A stretch of 64,000 bases of DNA. It comes from Siphonodentalium dalli (lineage: Eukaryota; Mollusca; Scaphopoda; Gadilida; Siphonodentaliidae). The stretch is taken from the NCBI GenBank assembly GCA_032622095.1, contig CP136061.1, positions 231,506,944-231,570,943 of the forward strand, in the 5' to 3' direction. A model generated the notes under the pieces. The model ran no database searches and was not told the origin of the DNA. It saw nothing but the letters and a program-made list of their open reading frames with translations. Positions 11,318 through 22,965 of this stretch are shown one piece after another. Numbering within the stretch: the stretch's first letter is position 1; each line of letters opens with the position of its first letter. The translations under genes and the position numbers were made by a program.

Positions 11318-12419
11318 AATATTAACGAATGGCTAATTAAGTGACAACCAAATATTTTACAGTATCCGTGCATTGACAGCTTATATGATTAAACTAAACA
11401 ATACCCAGTCGTACATGTAACTTCAATGTTTCGAGAATTGTGTACATTTTATTGGAACGAGCAATCACAACCGATAACGAACTTGCACTGTGTTTTTGTC
11501 AGAAATCAAATGAAACTGGAGATATCCTTGAGTGTTTTCAACTGCACCCCACCCACCTGAACCAGGCCAAACTTCACATGTTCGCGAAGTACCATGTATT
11601 TTTATCCCTCCTGGAACCTTCCAACCTGAACATTTCCCATTGATAGCAATTTCATACCAAATGTTACATTAAAAGTAGACAAATATGTTGCTGTTCCTCA
11701 CTAATAACTGGTTGGAAATTTTTGACCAAATTAGTCTCACCATGAAAACCCCGTGTCCCTGCTTGCAATTCCATCTTTAGAATTGAAATATAATAAATGT
11801 GCTATAACATATTTCTTGAATTTCAAACGCTTAAACCAGAAATGTCAGCAGAGCGTATTAAATTCAAATATCGTGTGGATTAGGACACTTTAATGAAAAT
11901 GAAGTATTCAACCCCACATGTACTTATAGCCCAGTTCCTCTCCACAAGGGTAAGAACTTTCCGACTGGGAACCCAAATTTTATAACAATTGGAAAAATTG
12001 TATGAAAAATTTAAGTATCAAAGTAACAGCATATTTTCTAACCTTAATTTGCTTAATTTTGTTAACACTTTCTTCACTAAATGGATTTTCTCACTCAGTT
12101 ATAAATGTATACATTTGAATGGTCTATTATTCATCGAGATGGGTGTTTAGATACAAAAAAAAACAAGCATACGACAGACATACAGAAAATATTACAAGTC
12201 GAGAAGGATTCCTATTCATTGGTTGGAAATGTTCTGATAATAAGTACCTTCACCTTCTCTGTAAATTCCTCCTACGTCAGGAGAACCGTTCTTAGTGTGG
12301 ACGTGGCCACTTCTTCTTGAGCGCAGTCTAAATATTGTAGTATATCTCACAATCTTCTGATATATGTACGTGTAAATATGTTTAGATTGGATGATTAGAT
12401 GTCAAGTCGGGGTTGAGAC

Positions 12420-12868
12420 CGCCACTAACTGCATGCCGGGGTCCACAGGCGAAGCTTTGGGACCAGGTTTCTTTGCACCTGGATACGGGGTTGGGCTTAG
12501 TGAACTTGGTAGCACAGACCTCTGGATATAGCTTCTATCTTCTGCATGCAGTCATGTGGGATATTGTATATTGAGCAGTCGAGTATTAATTTCAGTAGTT
12601 GTTGCTTTTGTAAAGACGGGTTCAGACCAGCTTGGCTCAGGGTTTCTTTAATTGCGTTTATAAATCGATTTCTGACTTCATTGAGACTGTCGCATGATGT
12701 TATAAAATGGACCATGTCTTCGGGTTATTTGCCGCATAGTTGGAAGATATATGTGTTGGTAGAGGTAAAATTGGCTTTCTGCCGTTGGAGAATGTAGGTG
12801 CCTGTAGTCATTTTCATTTTGTATGTTGCCACTGGTCGTTTGTTTGAAAAATTTAACAGTTCCATTAA
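12420..12868 (-). pseudogene. LINE C-terminal remnant, 3' part
   Basis: On the minus strand the frame reads TTGTYILQRQKANF, then IFQLCGK, an in-frame stop, and EDMVHFITSCDSLNEVRNRF. This is the order of the C-terminal knuckle of many LINE ORFs (TGTYxLQ...CxxC...HFxxxC). The stop codon shows it is a relic. Element J interrupts it at 12869; the N-terminal side continues at 13642. Confidence 0.65.
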
Positions 12869-13641
12869 AGCCCCGGTTCCATATCCCCGATTTTCCACCC
12901 CGAATGTTCCCGAATGACTCCCGAATCATAATTTAGCAAAAATCGTGGAGTATTAAGTTCGGGACTAGTCGGGACAGTGAATTTTTACCCCCGAACATGA
13001 TCGGGGATATCGGTGCTATCGGGGTCGATTCGGGACGATTCTGGACTCGCTCCCGACAGTTTTGAAATGTTCAAAACTATCGGGAACCAAGCCGAATCGC
13101 TCCCGATTTGTCAATCATTGGGAGAAATTCGGGAGCAATTCGCCACCTATTCGGGAGTAGTCGGCAGTATTCGGCAATATTCGGGTGGATATTCTGGAGT
13201 AGTCGGCAGTATTCGGTAGGTTATTCCCGAATTCGCCATGTGTGGCTGCTTTTATACTGAGATCCGGTGTATCTGCAAAATTCGGCATCGATTCGGGACG
13301 TTCGGCAGCAATTGAATACCAATTCGGTATTTATTCGGCATCAATTCGGTACCAGTTCGGCATTGATTCGGGGTATTCGGCAACAAGTCGGTAGTAATCT
13401 GGGCAATTCGGCAGCTACTCGCACGAAATTTCGGTATCAGTTCGGGATAATTCTTTATCATTCGGGAAGAAATTCGGAAGCATTCCTGAATACTCGGCAA
13501 TGTTCGGGACGATTAAATTTTGTCATCAGTTCGGTGGCTTTTGGAATAAAACTCGTCCAGAATTATCTCGAATGCTGCCGATTTGGTCTGGTGCCGAATA
13601 TATTAATTCGGGACTGAAAATCGGGAATATGGAACCGGGGC
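12869..13641. mobile_element. Family J TTAA element rich in TTCGG motifs
   Basis: TTAA lies on both sides (12865-12868, 13642-13645). The terminal repeats are AGCCCCGGTTCCATATCCCC and GGAATATGGAACCGGGGC. The 773-bp interior is made of degenerate short units; I counted about 30 copies of TTCGG or its complement CCGAA, as in ATTCGGGACGATTC and ATTCGGCATC. Frames in it follow this motif and encode nothing recognisable. Confidence 0.8.
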
Positions 13642-13770
13642 TTAAGGGAACTACTCACCATTGCGTATTAATATAGAAAGGGTCAATAGAACTTACTGTT
13701 TCGGAAATAAATGTCGGATTCTTGAAATATTAGTAGAGGTATGGGTGTGCAGTTTTTCCCTAATTCACTG
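13642..13770 (-). pseudogene. LINE remnant, N-terminal side of the J insertion
   Basis: Minus-strand translation gives TVSSIDPFYINTQW, a stop, and VVPL. If J and one TTAA copy are ignored, this joins in frame to MELLNFSNKRPVATYK on the other side. It is therefore the same decayed LINE ORF as at 12420-12868. Sequence beyond 13770 could not be followed. Confidence 0.55.
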
Positions 13771-14099
13771 TGGCCTGGTCCATACATGTATCACAATGTT
13801 TGCTCATTTGAGCTAATCTCAACATAAAACATGCAGTCTCGATCAAAACGATGTTAGGTAATGCGGGATAACTCTATTACGCATTTAAATTCTGTAAATT
13901 TGGGGACGATAGAGAAGAACATCAGGTATACGTACTATGTACCATGTATGAAATTATTGTCATGGTGAGCCACCAAACACATGGTTGTTCATTTCAGGCA
14001 ACATTTATATATGTGTTTTATGGGTCTTGATTGGAATGGGAAAAACAACAATGAATGAATGGGAAAATTATGAAAAACTTAGCAGCTCATATATATGGC
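13771..14099. other. No gene seen
   Basis: Unassigned AT-rich sequence without repeats or frames I can support. Confidence 0.5.
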
Positions 14100-14435
14100 A
14101 AGCTTTAAGTGCAAATATTTGCACTTAAGTCCAATTATTTGTACTTAAGTAAATAGCGAATTGTACTTAAGTGAAAATGAATCACACTTAAGTGTAAATA
14201 CTGATATTTTCATCTATTTGCACTTAAGTCCAATTCCTCGCCGAATTCACAATTATGTGGTATTTGGACTTAAGTACAATTCAACTGTATAAGAAACACC
14301 CCCATCAGATATTAAGCAGGTCTGGTTTTTCTCATAGGGCGGAGTTGTGGGAAAATGGCCATGTAATTCAGTCATGTCAGAATTTAATGAATATTTGGAC
14401 TTAAGTGCAAATATTTGCACTTAAGTGCAAATGCT
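14100..14435. repeat. Cluster of ACTTAAGT palindromes
   Basis: At least eight copies of ACTTAAGT lie within about 330 bp, most as GCACTTAAGTCCAA or TGCACTTAAGTGCAAAT variants, some paired around ATATT (TGGACTTAAGTGCAAATATT). Spacing is irregular. The two outer clusters (14110-14235 and 14270-14435) are roughly inverted, so it may be the ends of a small fold-back element. Confidence 0.75.
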
Positions 14436-15230
14436 AAGTAGGAACTAGATGACCTATCTGGACATGTCATAAATGTATTTATTTTGACACATGGGCATGC
14501 ATGGTCCTTTCCCTACTTACAGGGGCGTAGCCTATCTATTTAAGACTGAGAACCAATGACTTTGATTCATCGTATCATTGGTGAAGAACGTACGTGTGGA
14601 TTTGGTGCAAACTAGCGCTAAACATATTTGTATCACTATCAGTTTCGGTGCTATAATGAAGTTGTGCTAATAAATACAGATTAAGATAAATATGGTGGCA
14701 ATCGCATGTGTCTATGAACTAAAGAAGTGCCTATTCTACATTATGAATATTCACTCATGTGCATCATCATACAGAAATTTGTGGAACAATCATAAAATTT
14801 AAAGCACCAAATGATCACGTGACTAACATGGAGATACGACCTAGCACACATCTGAGAATTTACAAACACAAAACAGAAGTCACGTGGACAACCTGAAGCA
14901 TCCGATTGGCTGCTGTTGGACATACGACCGTTATAGCACGAATAATTGTGAAGATCGCTGGAGATACGACATTTGTGTCACTGGTTTGTGAGAATATTTG
15001 CCATCAAATGCAAAAACAGTTTGGCCCATCGGATTGGATTTTTTCGCATGATTCGAATGATATCAAATTCTCATTTCCCGCCAAAATGGAGTTACGACCT
15101 TATAGCACTGATGCAACGTTTTGTCAATTGAACAGGTTCTGTTGCACATGCAGGCTCCAAAACAGCGTGTGTTCTGCCTTCTGTCATAACGAAATAAACC
15201 CATAAAATATTCTTTCAACTAATAATGGCT
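14436..15230. other. No gene recognised
   Basis: A 99-codon plus-strand frame at 14906-15205 and a 60-codon minus-strand frame at 14741-14923 are present, but neither has a recognisable domain or a splice context I can support. Confidence 0.4.
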
Positions 15231-17374
15231 GACAAAAACGAGAGGCCGATCACGATCGGCAGATGTTTAACCCATACCTTGGTGATAGCGATTAGCTATA
15301 ACTGATAATTGGTCAAAGATATGATCACAGTAATACATATATCAGCACTTAAACTTAAAATCGAAAGCTCAAATAATATGTCTTAAGAAGGGGTTAAAGT
15401 ATTTGGGGGGGGGGGGGGGGGTCATTTTAAATCTCATAACTCTGTCCCTATTCACACAAGGACCTCTCACTGTGAGATCCAATGGTTTAGCCATTAATCA
15501 ATTTGACAGATAGGATAAACAATTATCCAGCCAGCAGGTTGTTTATCTTTACCTTCATACAACCACCCCTAGAGCTCTGTAACATATGTCATCACTCAAT
15601 TAATAACAGATTTCGCTTGGAATGACATCTATTAAAAGTACTCTCATATACTCTTGATATTGGATGTTCACATGGCAGTTTATTGATATCATTATATTAC
15701 ACGCAACTATTGCAATAAAATCTTCATATTCATACATCACACCTAATTAATGGTATACAACTAAAACAAATTAGTGTCACTGACAATTTTTTTATTATTA
15801 CAAAAGTTTTTTAATATCTTTGTGCGTGTTAAATTGAGCGAGGAAATTCAATCTAAAAAAAATTTAAATAATAAAATTTTGAATTTATTATTAAAAAAAA
15901 GAAGGGTCATAACTAGTTTAAAATAAATTGGATTAAATCCATATTCGAACTTGATCTGTATTTTGGGCTGACATTCTCACATACCAAATTTGGTGTCAAT
16001 CAGATAAAACATTTGTCAGTTATGGCAGCATGCGTGAACTCTAAGTAAAAAAAGGGCCATAATTCTGTAAAAAAAACTCGTATCAAACCCATATTCAAAC
16101 TCAAACTGTATTTTGGGCTGAGAAACCTATATACAAAATTTGGTTCCGATCAAATAGAAAATATTAGAGTTATAGCATTATGCCTAAAGTGTCTACGGAC
16201 AGACAGATGGCTATACAGATGGACAGACGAATGACGAGTTGTCAATCCGGACATTGACAATATGTGTACCATACTATGGTATAGGTACACATAAAAAGTT
16301 TTATCTCATGCAGAGTACAAGAAAAATATATCAAACCTGGTGTGCCCCTTTAATATTTCTATTCACATTTGTAATCAATGTCAAAAAAGCTTTCCATTAA
16401 ATTATAAATAAAACAAACTAGACCTACAGTTCTAAAAGCGTTATGAACAATTATTTTGTTCTCATAGACTGATACAGAGCTCTCAAGTTTTAAAAAATGT
16501 GAAAACCAAAGTTGTCTTGGAACCCATGCAACCAACAAAATTCCAACAAATCTACTAAACACAATCACATTATTAACCTCCAATAGTAATGCTATTAAAC
16601 AATAACCAGAGAGCTATGCTGGAGTTGATATATCCTTGAGCCTACACTGTACACACATTATAGAAATGCAATAAACAACAGATGGCAATTAGAGTGCAGC
16701 AGTGAGTATCAGATTTCATTATCAATAATACAGGTTATCTCTTGTCTCTCATACTGCTATCACAAGTAAATAGTTGTAAGCTGCTATGGTTATATATTGT
16801 AAGCAAATCTCAAATATGTTCATTTTCTTAGTTAAAAAGGGGCCATAACTCTGGTATAAAAAACAGGATCTGACCCATATTCAAACATGATCTGTATTTT
16901 GAGTTGATAAACTCACATACCAAATTTGGTTCCTATCAGATGAAAACTGGTAGATTTATCGAAGCATGCACGAATTCTATGTCAAAGGGCCATAACTCCA
17001 TTAAAAATAATCTGATCAAACCCATATTCGAACTCGAACTGTATTTTAGGTGGAGAAACTGACATACCAAATTTGGTTCTGATCAGAAAATTTTATTTTT
17101 AGTTATCATATAATTTGTGAATTCTAAGTCAAAAAAGGGCCATAACTCCGTAAAAAAAAGTCCGATAAAACCCATATTCGAACTTGATCTGTATTTTGGG
17201 CCGAGAAACTCACATACCAAATTTGGTTCCAATCAGATAGAAAATATTTCAGTATCGCACCATGAGTAAAGTATCTACAGACAGACAGACAGACGGACGG
17301 ACGGACTAACGACGTGTGGTCAATCCGGACAACGACACTATGTTTACCATACTATGGTATGGGTAAACATAAAA
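15231..17374. repeat. Dispersed repeat K, copy 1
   Basis: It begins AACGAGAGGCCGATCACGAT and shares long stretches with 54364-56388, including a poly-G site, ATTGAGCGAGGAAATTCAAT and the flanks of the modules. Within it are about five modules of roughly 130 bp starting GGGCCATAACTC or GGGTCATAACT and continuing CCATATTCGAACTCGATCTG and ACATACCAAATTTGGTTCC. Two tails end in CAGACAGA/CGGA simple repeats and an ACCATACTATGGTA hairpin (16266-16290 and 17345-17370). It is probably a retroposon composite; no open frame survives. Confidence 0.7.
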
Positions 17375-18474
17375 ACACACTTGCTGGGGAGAAATTCTTG
17401 TAAACACAATAAATGAAACTGCGTGTAGCCTATATGTTGTCAAATAACAATTGAATCAAATCGTGAATTAATTTTACTTCATTCACGCATGCAGTTAGCG
17501 TATATTAAGATGCCAATTCGGGTTCGAACCATTTTCAAATGTGAACCACATACCAAATATCAAGACATTCTGTTGAATATTCCTCCGAAGTTTCGAACTT
17601 CACTCACTGCCCATGTGCCGAAAGCCACCAGGGACCGCAATGGAATTAAATTCTCATTTAGAGAACTTTTTGCGTTATCCCTGCTGGTCTCAGGTCACAT
17701 GAGTATTTATATTTTTATACAGATTTCTGCCACATAATTTACTTTATATTCTGACGGCAACCTCTATAAAATGAATTAATTCTTGAGAGAATTTATATAT
17801 TCTCTTATATATCAATTATTTACACAGTCTGATCTCTACCTGTCTCATCAGAACCCTACATATAACATATGTATATTTAATATAAATTATTATAATTATA
17901 ATATATATACTGTTGTGTATTATATTTATTCAACTTGTAAACATACCCATAGTATGTATTCATGTACACATGTATAACCTGAACTATCAAAATAAATAAA
18001 TCTATCTATCTATCTATCTAATCTATCTATCTATCTATAATCTAATCTATCTATTGCTCAAGTTACCATGCAGACAGCACAAAAACAACGACTTCTGAGC
18101 CGATTAAAAGGTCGCAGACCCCAAGTCCCCCGAATCAAGGTGGCTTTTTTGGATGTTGGCTTTAAGATCAAAGAACTCAAATTCTGGAAAAAATTTACTC
18201 AAACTTGACGATGATCTGCATGTTCTCAAAGGAGAGCCAAACACCAAGTATCAAGAGATTATTTTGTAGAAGGCTCAAATCATTGAGACAACACAAATGT
18301 TATTTCTATATGGAATAAAATAGAAATTGGCCTACGTCTTCTCAAATGAGAACCATGTGCCGTCATGAAATTCAGTTGAATATTGCTCAAGTTACTATGA
18401 GGAAAACCGGAACTTGGTACTTGGACTGGATTCTATAACTATTTTAGCTTATTATTTTATGATGATCCACTGAT
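17375..18474. other. No gene seen; (ATCT)n microsatellite
   Basis: A TCTA microsatellite occupies about 18001-18053. Related phrases such as GAACCACATACCAAATATCA and AGTTGAATATTGCTCAAGTT near 17540-17590, 18055-18070 and 18360-18400 suggest a degraded retroposon. The 82-codon frame at 17489 lies in that repeat and is not supported as a gene. Confidence 0.45.
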
Positions 18475-18735
18475 TATTAAATATTCCGTGACTGGATATT
18501 CCTGAAATTTTGCGAAAACCCTTTGCCAAAACATTGTCTTATATATGTGACTCTCCCATGGGGTGCCTCTCAAATATAAGAGAACACATTGGGCTAACAA
18601 TATTTACTTTGACCATGTTAGCCAGTGCTCTCTCTTTTATATGAGAGGCTCCCTATGGAAGACTCGCATATATAAGAGAATGCGCTGGCACAGGATATAT
18701 AATGCTGCACCAGCGCAGCTCCTGTTGTCAACAGT
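18475..18735. mobile_element. Degraded family F MITE
   Basis: It has the F-family order: GACTGGATATTCCTGAAATT, hairpin 1 around 18530-18595, a TTACTTTGACC spacer, hairpin 2 around 18612-18690, then ACAGGATATATAATGCTGCA and GCGCAGCTCCTG. The TTAA ends have decayed. Confidence 0.65.
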
Positions 18736-18919
18736 AAGAATAAATTTTCCATAAACCCCTTAATTTTGGAAACTGCTGAGAATTTGGCAAAAAATATTTT
18801 CATTTGGCAAAGTAAAGTTTGTGCCAGCAGGGACCCTGATACAGTGGCTCGATGTTATATGGGTTTTTTAGACTCTATTGAGGAAACTATTTGTTCAAGA
18901 TGTATTATATTCCTATAAT

Positions 18920-19174
18920 ATTAATGGTGCTTATAAAGCGCCTATCCCTGCTAGGGCCCTAAGCGCTTCACATTAATACCCCAGCTGTTGAGTAATGCCG
19001 AGTCTTCTGCATGCTGCCATCTTACAGGCACTTCACAAGAGCGGCTTACACTTACCCAACAACCAGGTCCCTATTTCTCATCTCAATGAAGCAAGAACAA
19101 TACAAGTGACCTTGCCCATGGGTCACAACCTGGTGTGAGATTATGTGGCTCTATATAGCACACACACCGCTTAA
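18920..19174 (-). repeat. SINE body and 3' tail (interrupted by A2)
   Basis: On the minus strand this is the 3' part of a tRNA-headed SINE whose head is at 19557-19672. It ends AAGCGCTTAGGGCCC then GGGATAGGCGCTTTATAAGC and ATTAATATT. That tail resembles the 3' end of the LINE at 34530-35220 (AAGCGCTCTGGGCC, GGGATAAAGCGCTATATAAA). The central GGACCTGGTTGTTGGGTAAG is a conserved-looking domain that I cannot name. Confidence 0.65.
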
Positions 19175-19556
19175 CCCTTTACCCAACAGAAGGGCCCTGT
19201 GCCAATGCATTCTCTTATATATGCGAGTCGACCATAGGTCGCCTCGCATATATAAGAGAATGCATTGGCTTAACACATTAAAAATTATAAAATTGTTAAA
19301 GAATGTAAGAAAAAATGGTAAAAAGTGTTAAATAAAGATTTTTTTTAGGCCAATGCATTCTCTTATATATGCGAGGCGACCTATGGTCGACTCGCATATA
19401 TAAGAGAATGCATTGGCACAGGGCATAACTGTAACTATCACAATGTGGTCAAGGAGCCGGTTCCAATGATATCCATATTTGTATGGTTTTATTGAGACAG
19501 ACCCAAGATAATTTAGGCTGTTGAAGCTTTATTTGGCCGGTTTGTTGGGTAAAGGG
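19175..19556 (-). mobile_element. Family A piggyBac-like MITE (A2)
   Basis: TTAA at 19171-19174 and 19557-19560, with termini CCCTTTACCCAACA / TGTTGGGTAAAGGG. Two 69-bp hairpins are at about 19201-19269 and 19349-19417, followed by the GAGCCGGTTCCAATGATATC segment. It is inserted in a SINE, splitting the body from the tRNA-like head. Confidence 0.9.
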
Positions 19557-19672
19557 TTAATCCGGTCAATCCACTGTTGTGGAGATGATAGTCCACCGGT
19601 GTGGGGTGCGAACTCACACTGGTGTGTTAACACAATTACAAGTCTGACACTCTAACCATTGGGCTACCACTT
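19557..19672 (-). repeat. tRNA-like SINE head with pol III A and B boxes
   Basis: Reading the minus strand, TGGTAGCCCAATGG is a good pol III A box (19655-19670) and GTGAGTTCGCACCCC is a B box (19603-19617), about 40 nt apart. This is the promoter head of a tRNA-derived SINE. The remainder lies beyond the A2 insertion at 18920-19174. It does not fold as a functional tRNA, so it is scored as a SINE. Confidence 0.7.
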
Positions 19673-19694
19673 CACTACTTACTTCACTACTTAA

Positions 19695-20210
19695 AGGCAC
19701 GGGCGGCGTTCGTTGCAGAAATATTCATATTTGTTCAAATCGCCATCAACAGAAGGAATATTAAAATATATATAGTTTTGTTCATATGCCAAACATAATC
19801 AGCGCTTAAATAGTATATTGTAGTGAAGATGTACAACTGTGTACGTAAACAAGAGCCTGCTCGTGTTACAGATGTTGTGCTTCTGTTTACATAACACAGC
19901 GCAATTCTATTGGTTAATCGCACAAAAATGATATAAATGCTCTTATTTCCATATCAGGAAAACAGTAACAAATAACGCTCTTTATGTTTACCATACCCGG
20001 ATCTAAACAAAAGCCAGGAAACGTAACGTTTTTTGCTTTGTTTACATAACAAAGGAAAACAAATTGACAATAACATACTGTTTATGCCATATTTCTGATT
20101 GGTATAAGAACAAAGTCTGTCTATATTTTAATTATTCTTTCTGTTTATGGCGGTTTTTGATGGAGGTGAATATTTTAACAGCATACTCACTGCCAACGCC
20201 GCCCGTGTCT
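19695..20210. mobile_element. Family C TTAA MITE (C2)
   Basis: TTAA at 19691-19694 and 20211-20214. Termini are AGGCACGGGCGGCGTTCGTT and AACGCCGCCCGTGTCT. It is the inverted counterpart of C1 at 6669-7170, sharing AAATATTCATAT near one end and GGTGAATATTTTAACAG near the other. No transposase frame. Confidence 0.85.
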
Positions 20211-20214
20211 TTAA

Positions 20215-21110
20215 ACTGATATTATATTATTTAGCCACTACAGCCATTTGATGATTGAAATATTTGACCGGTCTATTTGCTATGTACTTTTTAACAATCC
20301 TACGCAGATTTCACTTCAACTGAAGACAGTGGCAATTGGTTAATATTAGATATGAACAAAAACACCTTCCTTAACATATTTGTCAAACATTTATTCTATC
20401 AATACAATGTACACATATATCACAATGTCATATCAAATTTCAATGAACAACAATGAAAGCAGTAGATTACAGCAATTTGAGAAAATATGAAGCACCAAGG
20501 TCCACCTGCTGCAGTACTAAAAATGCATGATCTATGATTAAATTCTGACATGGTCTCCATCCTGAGATAATATTCACAGGAAAGTGAACCTGCGTGATGT
20601 GTGGAATACTGAATGGGGGTTATAATCTAGACATTTTTGTTGTGTTTATTGGTTGAATTTTTCAAAAGAACAACCCAAAAGCATAGAAAACATGTAGGTG
20701 TTTCGACACTACAAACTTTATATTTACATTCTTCTATTTTGTGCATTATTATGGTGCTGTAAGATTTTGAATTATTCTATTTATAGAAAGCTGTAAAGCC
20801 AAAACTGCGTGTTCTTTGTTTCTGCACATAAATTTACCTTCGAGGGTTAACTTGAACTGATTTAGATTTTAGATTGTTGGAACAACCTTTGCCAAATACA
20901 ATCTAGAACTAGGATTTCTCTCATAAGCACAGTGATAAGCATAGGAAAAATTAGCAAAAAGTTTTGAAATGAACATAAAATGTCAGAACTGAATAACAGT
21001 TTTGTGCAATTCTAAGAGTCTGACGGGTATGAATGGAACTAGTATTGAAGACAATGAACATTTTGAATAGAGATGTTCATTTATATAATTTTGAGCAGTC
21101 ACAAGGCATA
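20215..21110. other. No gene seen
   Basis: AT-rich unassigned sequence without supported frames or repeats. Confidence 0.5.
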
Positions 21111-21323
21111 CAGTAATGCTCTAAGTAATCGACTTCTTAACCACAGCAGAATTATGGGTAACTTTTCAGGATTTAGTCGGAAATATGGCTTGTTGCCATT
21201 CATCGGAATGCTCTCCCCGAGAGCTTTCCGATGAATGGCAACAAGCCATATTTCCGACTAAATCCTGAAAAGTTACCCATAATTCTGCTGTGGTTAAGAA
21301 GTCGATTACTTAGAGCATTACTG
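21111..21323. mobile_element. Family E fold-back MITE (E1)
   Basis: It is a near-perfect palindrome of 213 bp flanked by TA on both sides. The arms start CAGTAATGCTCTAAGTAATC, continue through ACCACAGCAGAATTATGGGT and GGCTTGTTGCCATTCATCGG, and meet at CTCTCCCCGAGAG. TA flanks and a CAGT start fit a Tc1/mariner-like MITE. The whole element would form one long hairpin as RNA or single-stranded DNA. Confidence 0.9.
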
Positions 21324-21704
21324 TACATCTGCTGATACATGTGGACAATGGTGCTAAATGAGAGGAAAATAGTTATGCAGCTTGTGTGCGTTGATTGAGT
21401 CATGATCATGACAATAAATTATGCGATTTCCATGGAATACACATAAATTCAGCAGTGAGTTGATTGAATACTTGATAACAAATGTTCATAAATGCGTATC
21501 ATTAAAAAAGATTTCAGTGATGTAAAAAAAATTTACGGCATGATTTTGATATCATTGTGGTATGAGATTAGTGTATGTTGGACACAAACTGACTATTTAG
21601 TTTTCAGAGAGCCTGTTTGTTTCGAGAACCACCGAAAACTCTTTCAAATGTTATGCTATAATAAACCCTTTCTATACTGAACACTTATTTGTTGAACTTA
21701 TTAA
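21324..21704. other. No gene seen
   Basis: Unassigned. ACCCTTTCTATACTGAACAC at about 21665-21684 matches the terminus of family I (22735), probably a stray end. Confidence 0.4.
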
Positions 21705-22090
21705 CCCTTTAACCCAACAAAACGGCCAAAACCGGCCAAATAAAGCTTCAACAGCCTAAAATATCTTCGGTCTGTCTCAATAGAACCATACAAATATGGA
21801 TATCATTGGAACCGGCTCCTTGACCACATTGTGGTAGTTACAGTTAGCCCTGTGCCAATGCATTCTCTTATATATGCGAGTATAGGTCGCCTCGCATATA
21901 TAAGAGAATGCATTGGCCTAAACAAATCTTTTTTTAACACTTTTTACCATTTTTTCTTACATTCTTTAACAATTTTATAATTTTTAATGTGTTAAGCCAA
22001 TGCATTCTCTTATATATGCGAGGCGACCTATGGTCGACTCGCATATATAAGAGAATGCACCGGCACAGGGCCGTTCTGTTGGGCAAAGGG
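21705..22090 (+). mobile_element. Family A piggyBac-like MITE (A3)
   Basis: TTAA at 21701-21704 and 22091-22094. It has the AAACGGCCAAAACCGGCC left segment, two hairpins (the first shortened by a loop deletion, about 21855-21916; the second about 21996-22064), and an imperfect right end GTTGGGCAAAGGG. Its right TTAA coincides with the TTAACCACAGC motif inside an adjoining E element. Confidence 0.85.
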
Positions 22091-22252
22091 TTAACCACAG
22101 CAGAATTATGGGTAATTTTTCAGGATTTAGTCGGAAATATGGCTTGTTGCCATTCATCGGAAAGCTCTCACCAGCCATATTTGCGACTAAATCCTAAAAA
22201 ATTACCCATAATTCTGCTGTGGTTAAGGAGTTGATTATTTAGAGAATTACTG
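22091..22252. mobile_element. Partial family E fold-back MITE (E2)
   Basis: It starts inside the left arm at TTAACCACAGCAGAATTATG, directly at the edge of A3, and ends ATTTAGAGAATTACTG before TA. The outer 25 bp of the left arm are missing, so A3 either inserted at the internal TTAA followed by loss, or a rearrangement joined them. Confidence 0.75.
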
Positions 22253-22734
22253 TAACTTATCGGTTTTATTCACTGAAACAAGTCCACAATATGTCTTTAA
22301 CGTACCCAATGCAATGTGTCTAACATTGACTAATCTCATTGTGCCTGATTGGTTTCTGTCAAATTGGATTACTATAGGGATTCAATATCTGTAACAAGAG
22401 CTGCATATAAAAACTATCTATCAATACAATGTATGTTAATTTTTTTGGAATCAATAAATTTCTGTAAAAAAAAATTCCAAAGTCTAAAACAGATTTCGTG
22501 TAATACAATCAGATGCAAGATGATTCAACATGATTGTGTTTGTACATAAATACCATAACCCTTGATCACTTGAAGGTTATGAAATAATGTTGACACAACA
22601 AGTTTATTCAATATTGTTTATGTACTATTAGCAGTCTTATATGTACATACCAAGCACACATGTAAGTATGATGTTGATTTTTCATGATTGTCATCTTGTA
22701 TTTGTTAAGAAGTATAGAATATTTCAAGCAATAA
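22253..22734. other. No gene seen
   Basis: AT-rich and unassigned; no frame or repeat supported. Confidence 0.5.
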
Positions 22735-22961
22735 CCCTTTCTATACTAAAGCATCATTGATAAGTAGTTATCCCATAGGGAATATTCAGATAATAAGTTG
22801 AACTTATTATCTGAACATTTCCCTCAATAAATAGGGATCCTTCTGCACTTTTATTTATCTGCGATCTGCTTTTATCACCTTAACATCCCTCCATATGAAT
22901 AATGGATCATTCTGATGTATACTTTTTATCTGTCTGAGAGAATCCATTTTGTATAGAAAGG
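22735..22961. mobile_element. Family I TTAA-like MITE
   Basis: Termini CCCTTTCTATACTAAAG and ATTTTGTATAGAAAGG form an inverted repeat, with TTAA on the right (22962-22965) and ATAA on the left. The centre holds an inverted repeat around AGATAATAAGTTGAACTTATTATCT. Related termini occur near 21665 and 33795. Confidence 0.55.
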
Positions 22962-22965
22962 TTAA

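Larger units (their letters stand above)
10531..12419. other. No gene seen; two palindromes
   Basis: Mostly unassigned. Inverted repeats at 10862-10976 and 11279-11317 are listed separately. ATTCCTATTCATTGG and GGAAATGTTCTGATAATAAG near 12208-12245 resemble part of family I elements (22735, 33790), so a degraded copy may be present. Confidence 0.4.

Noticed and set aside
19557-19672. A functional tRNA gene.
   Set aside because: A and B boxes are present but the stems do not pair and the sequence continues into a SINE body.
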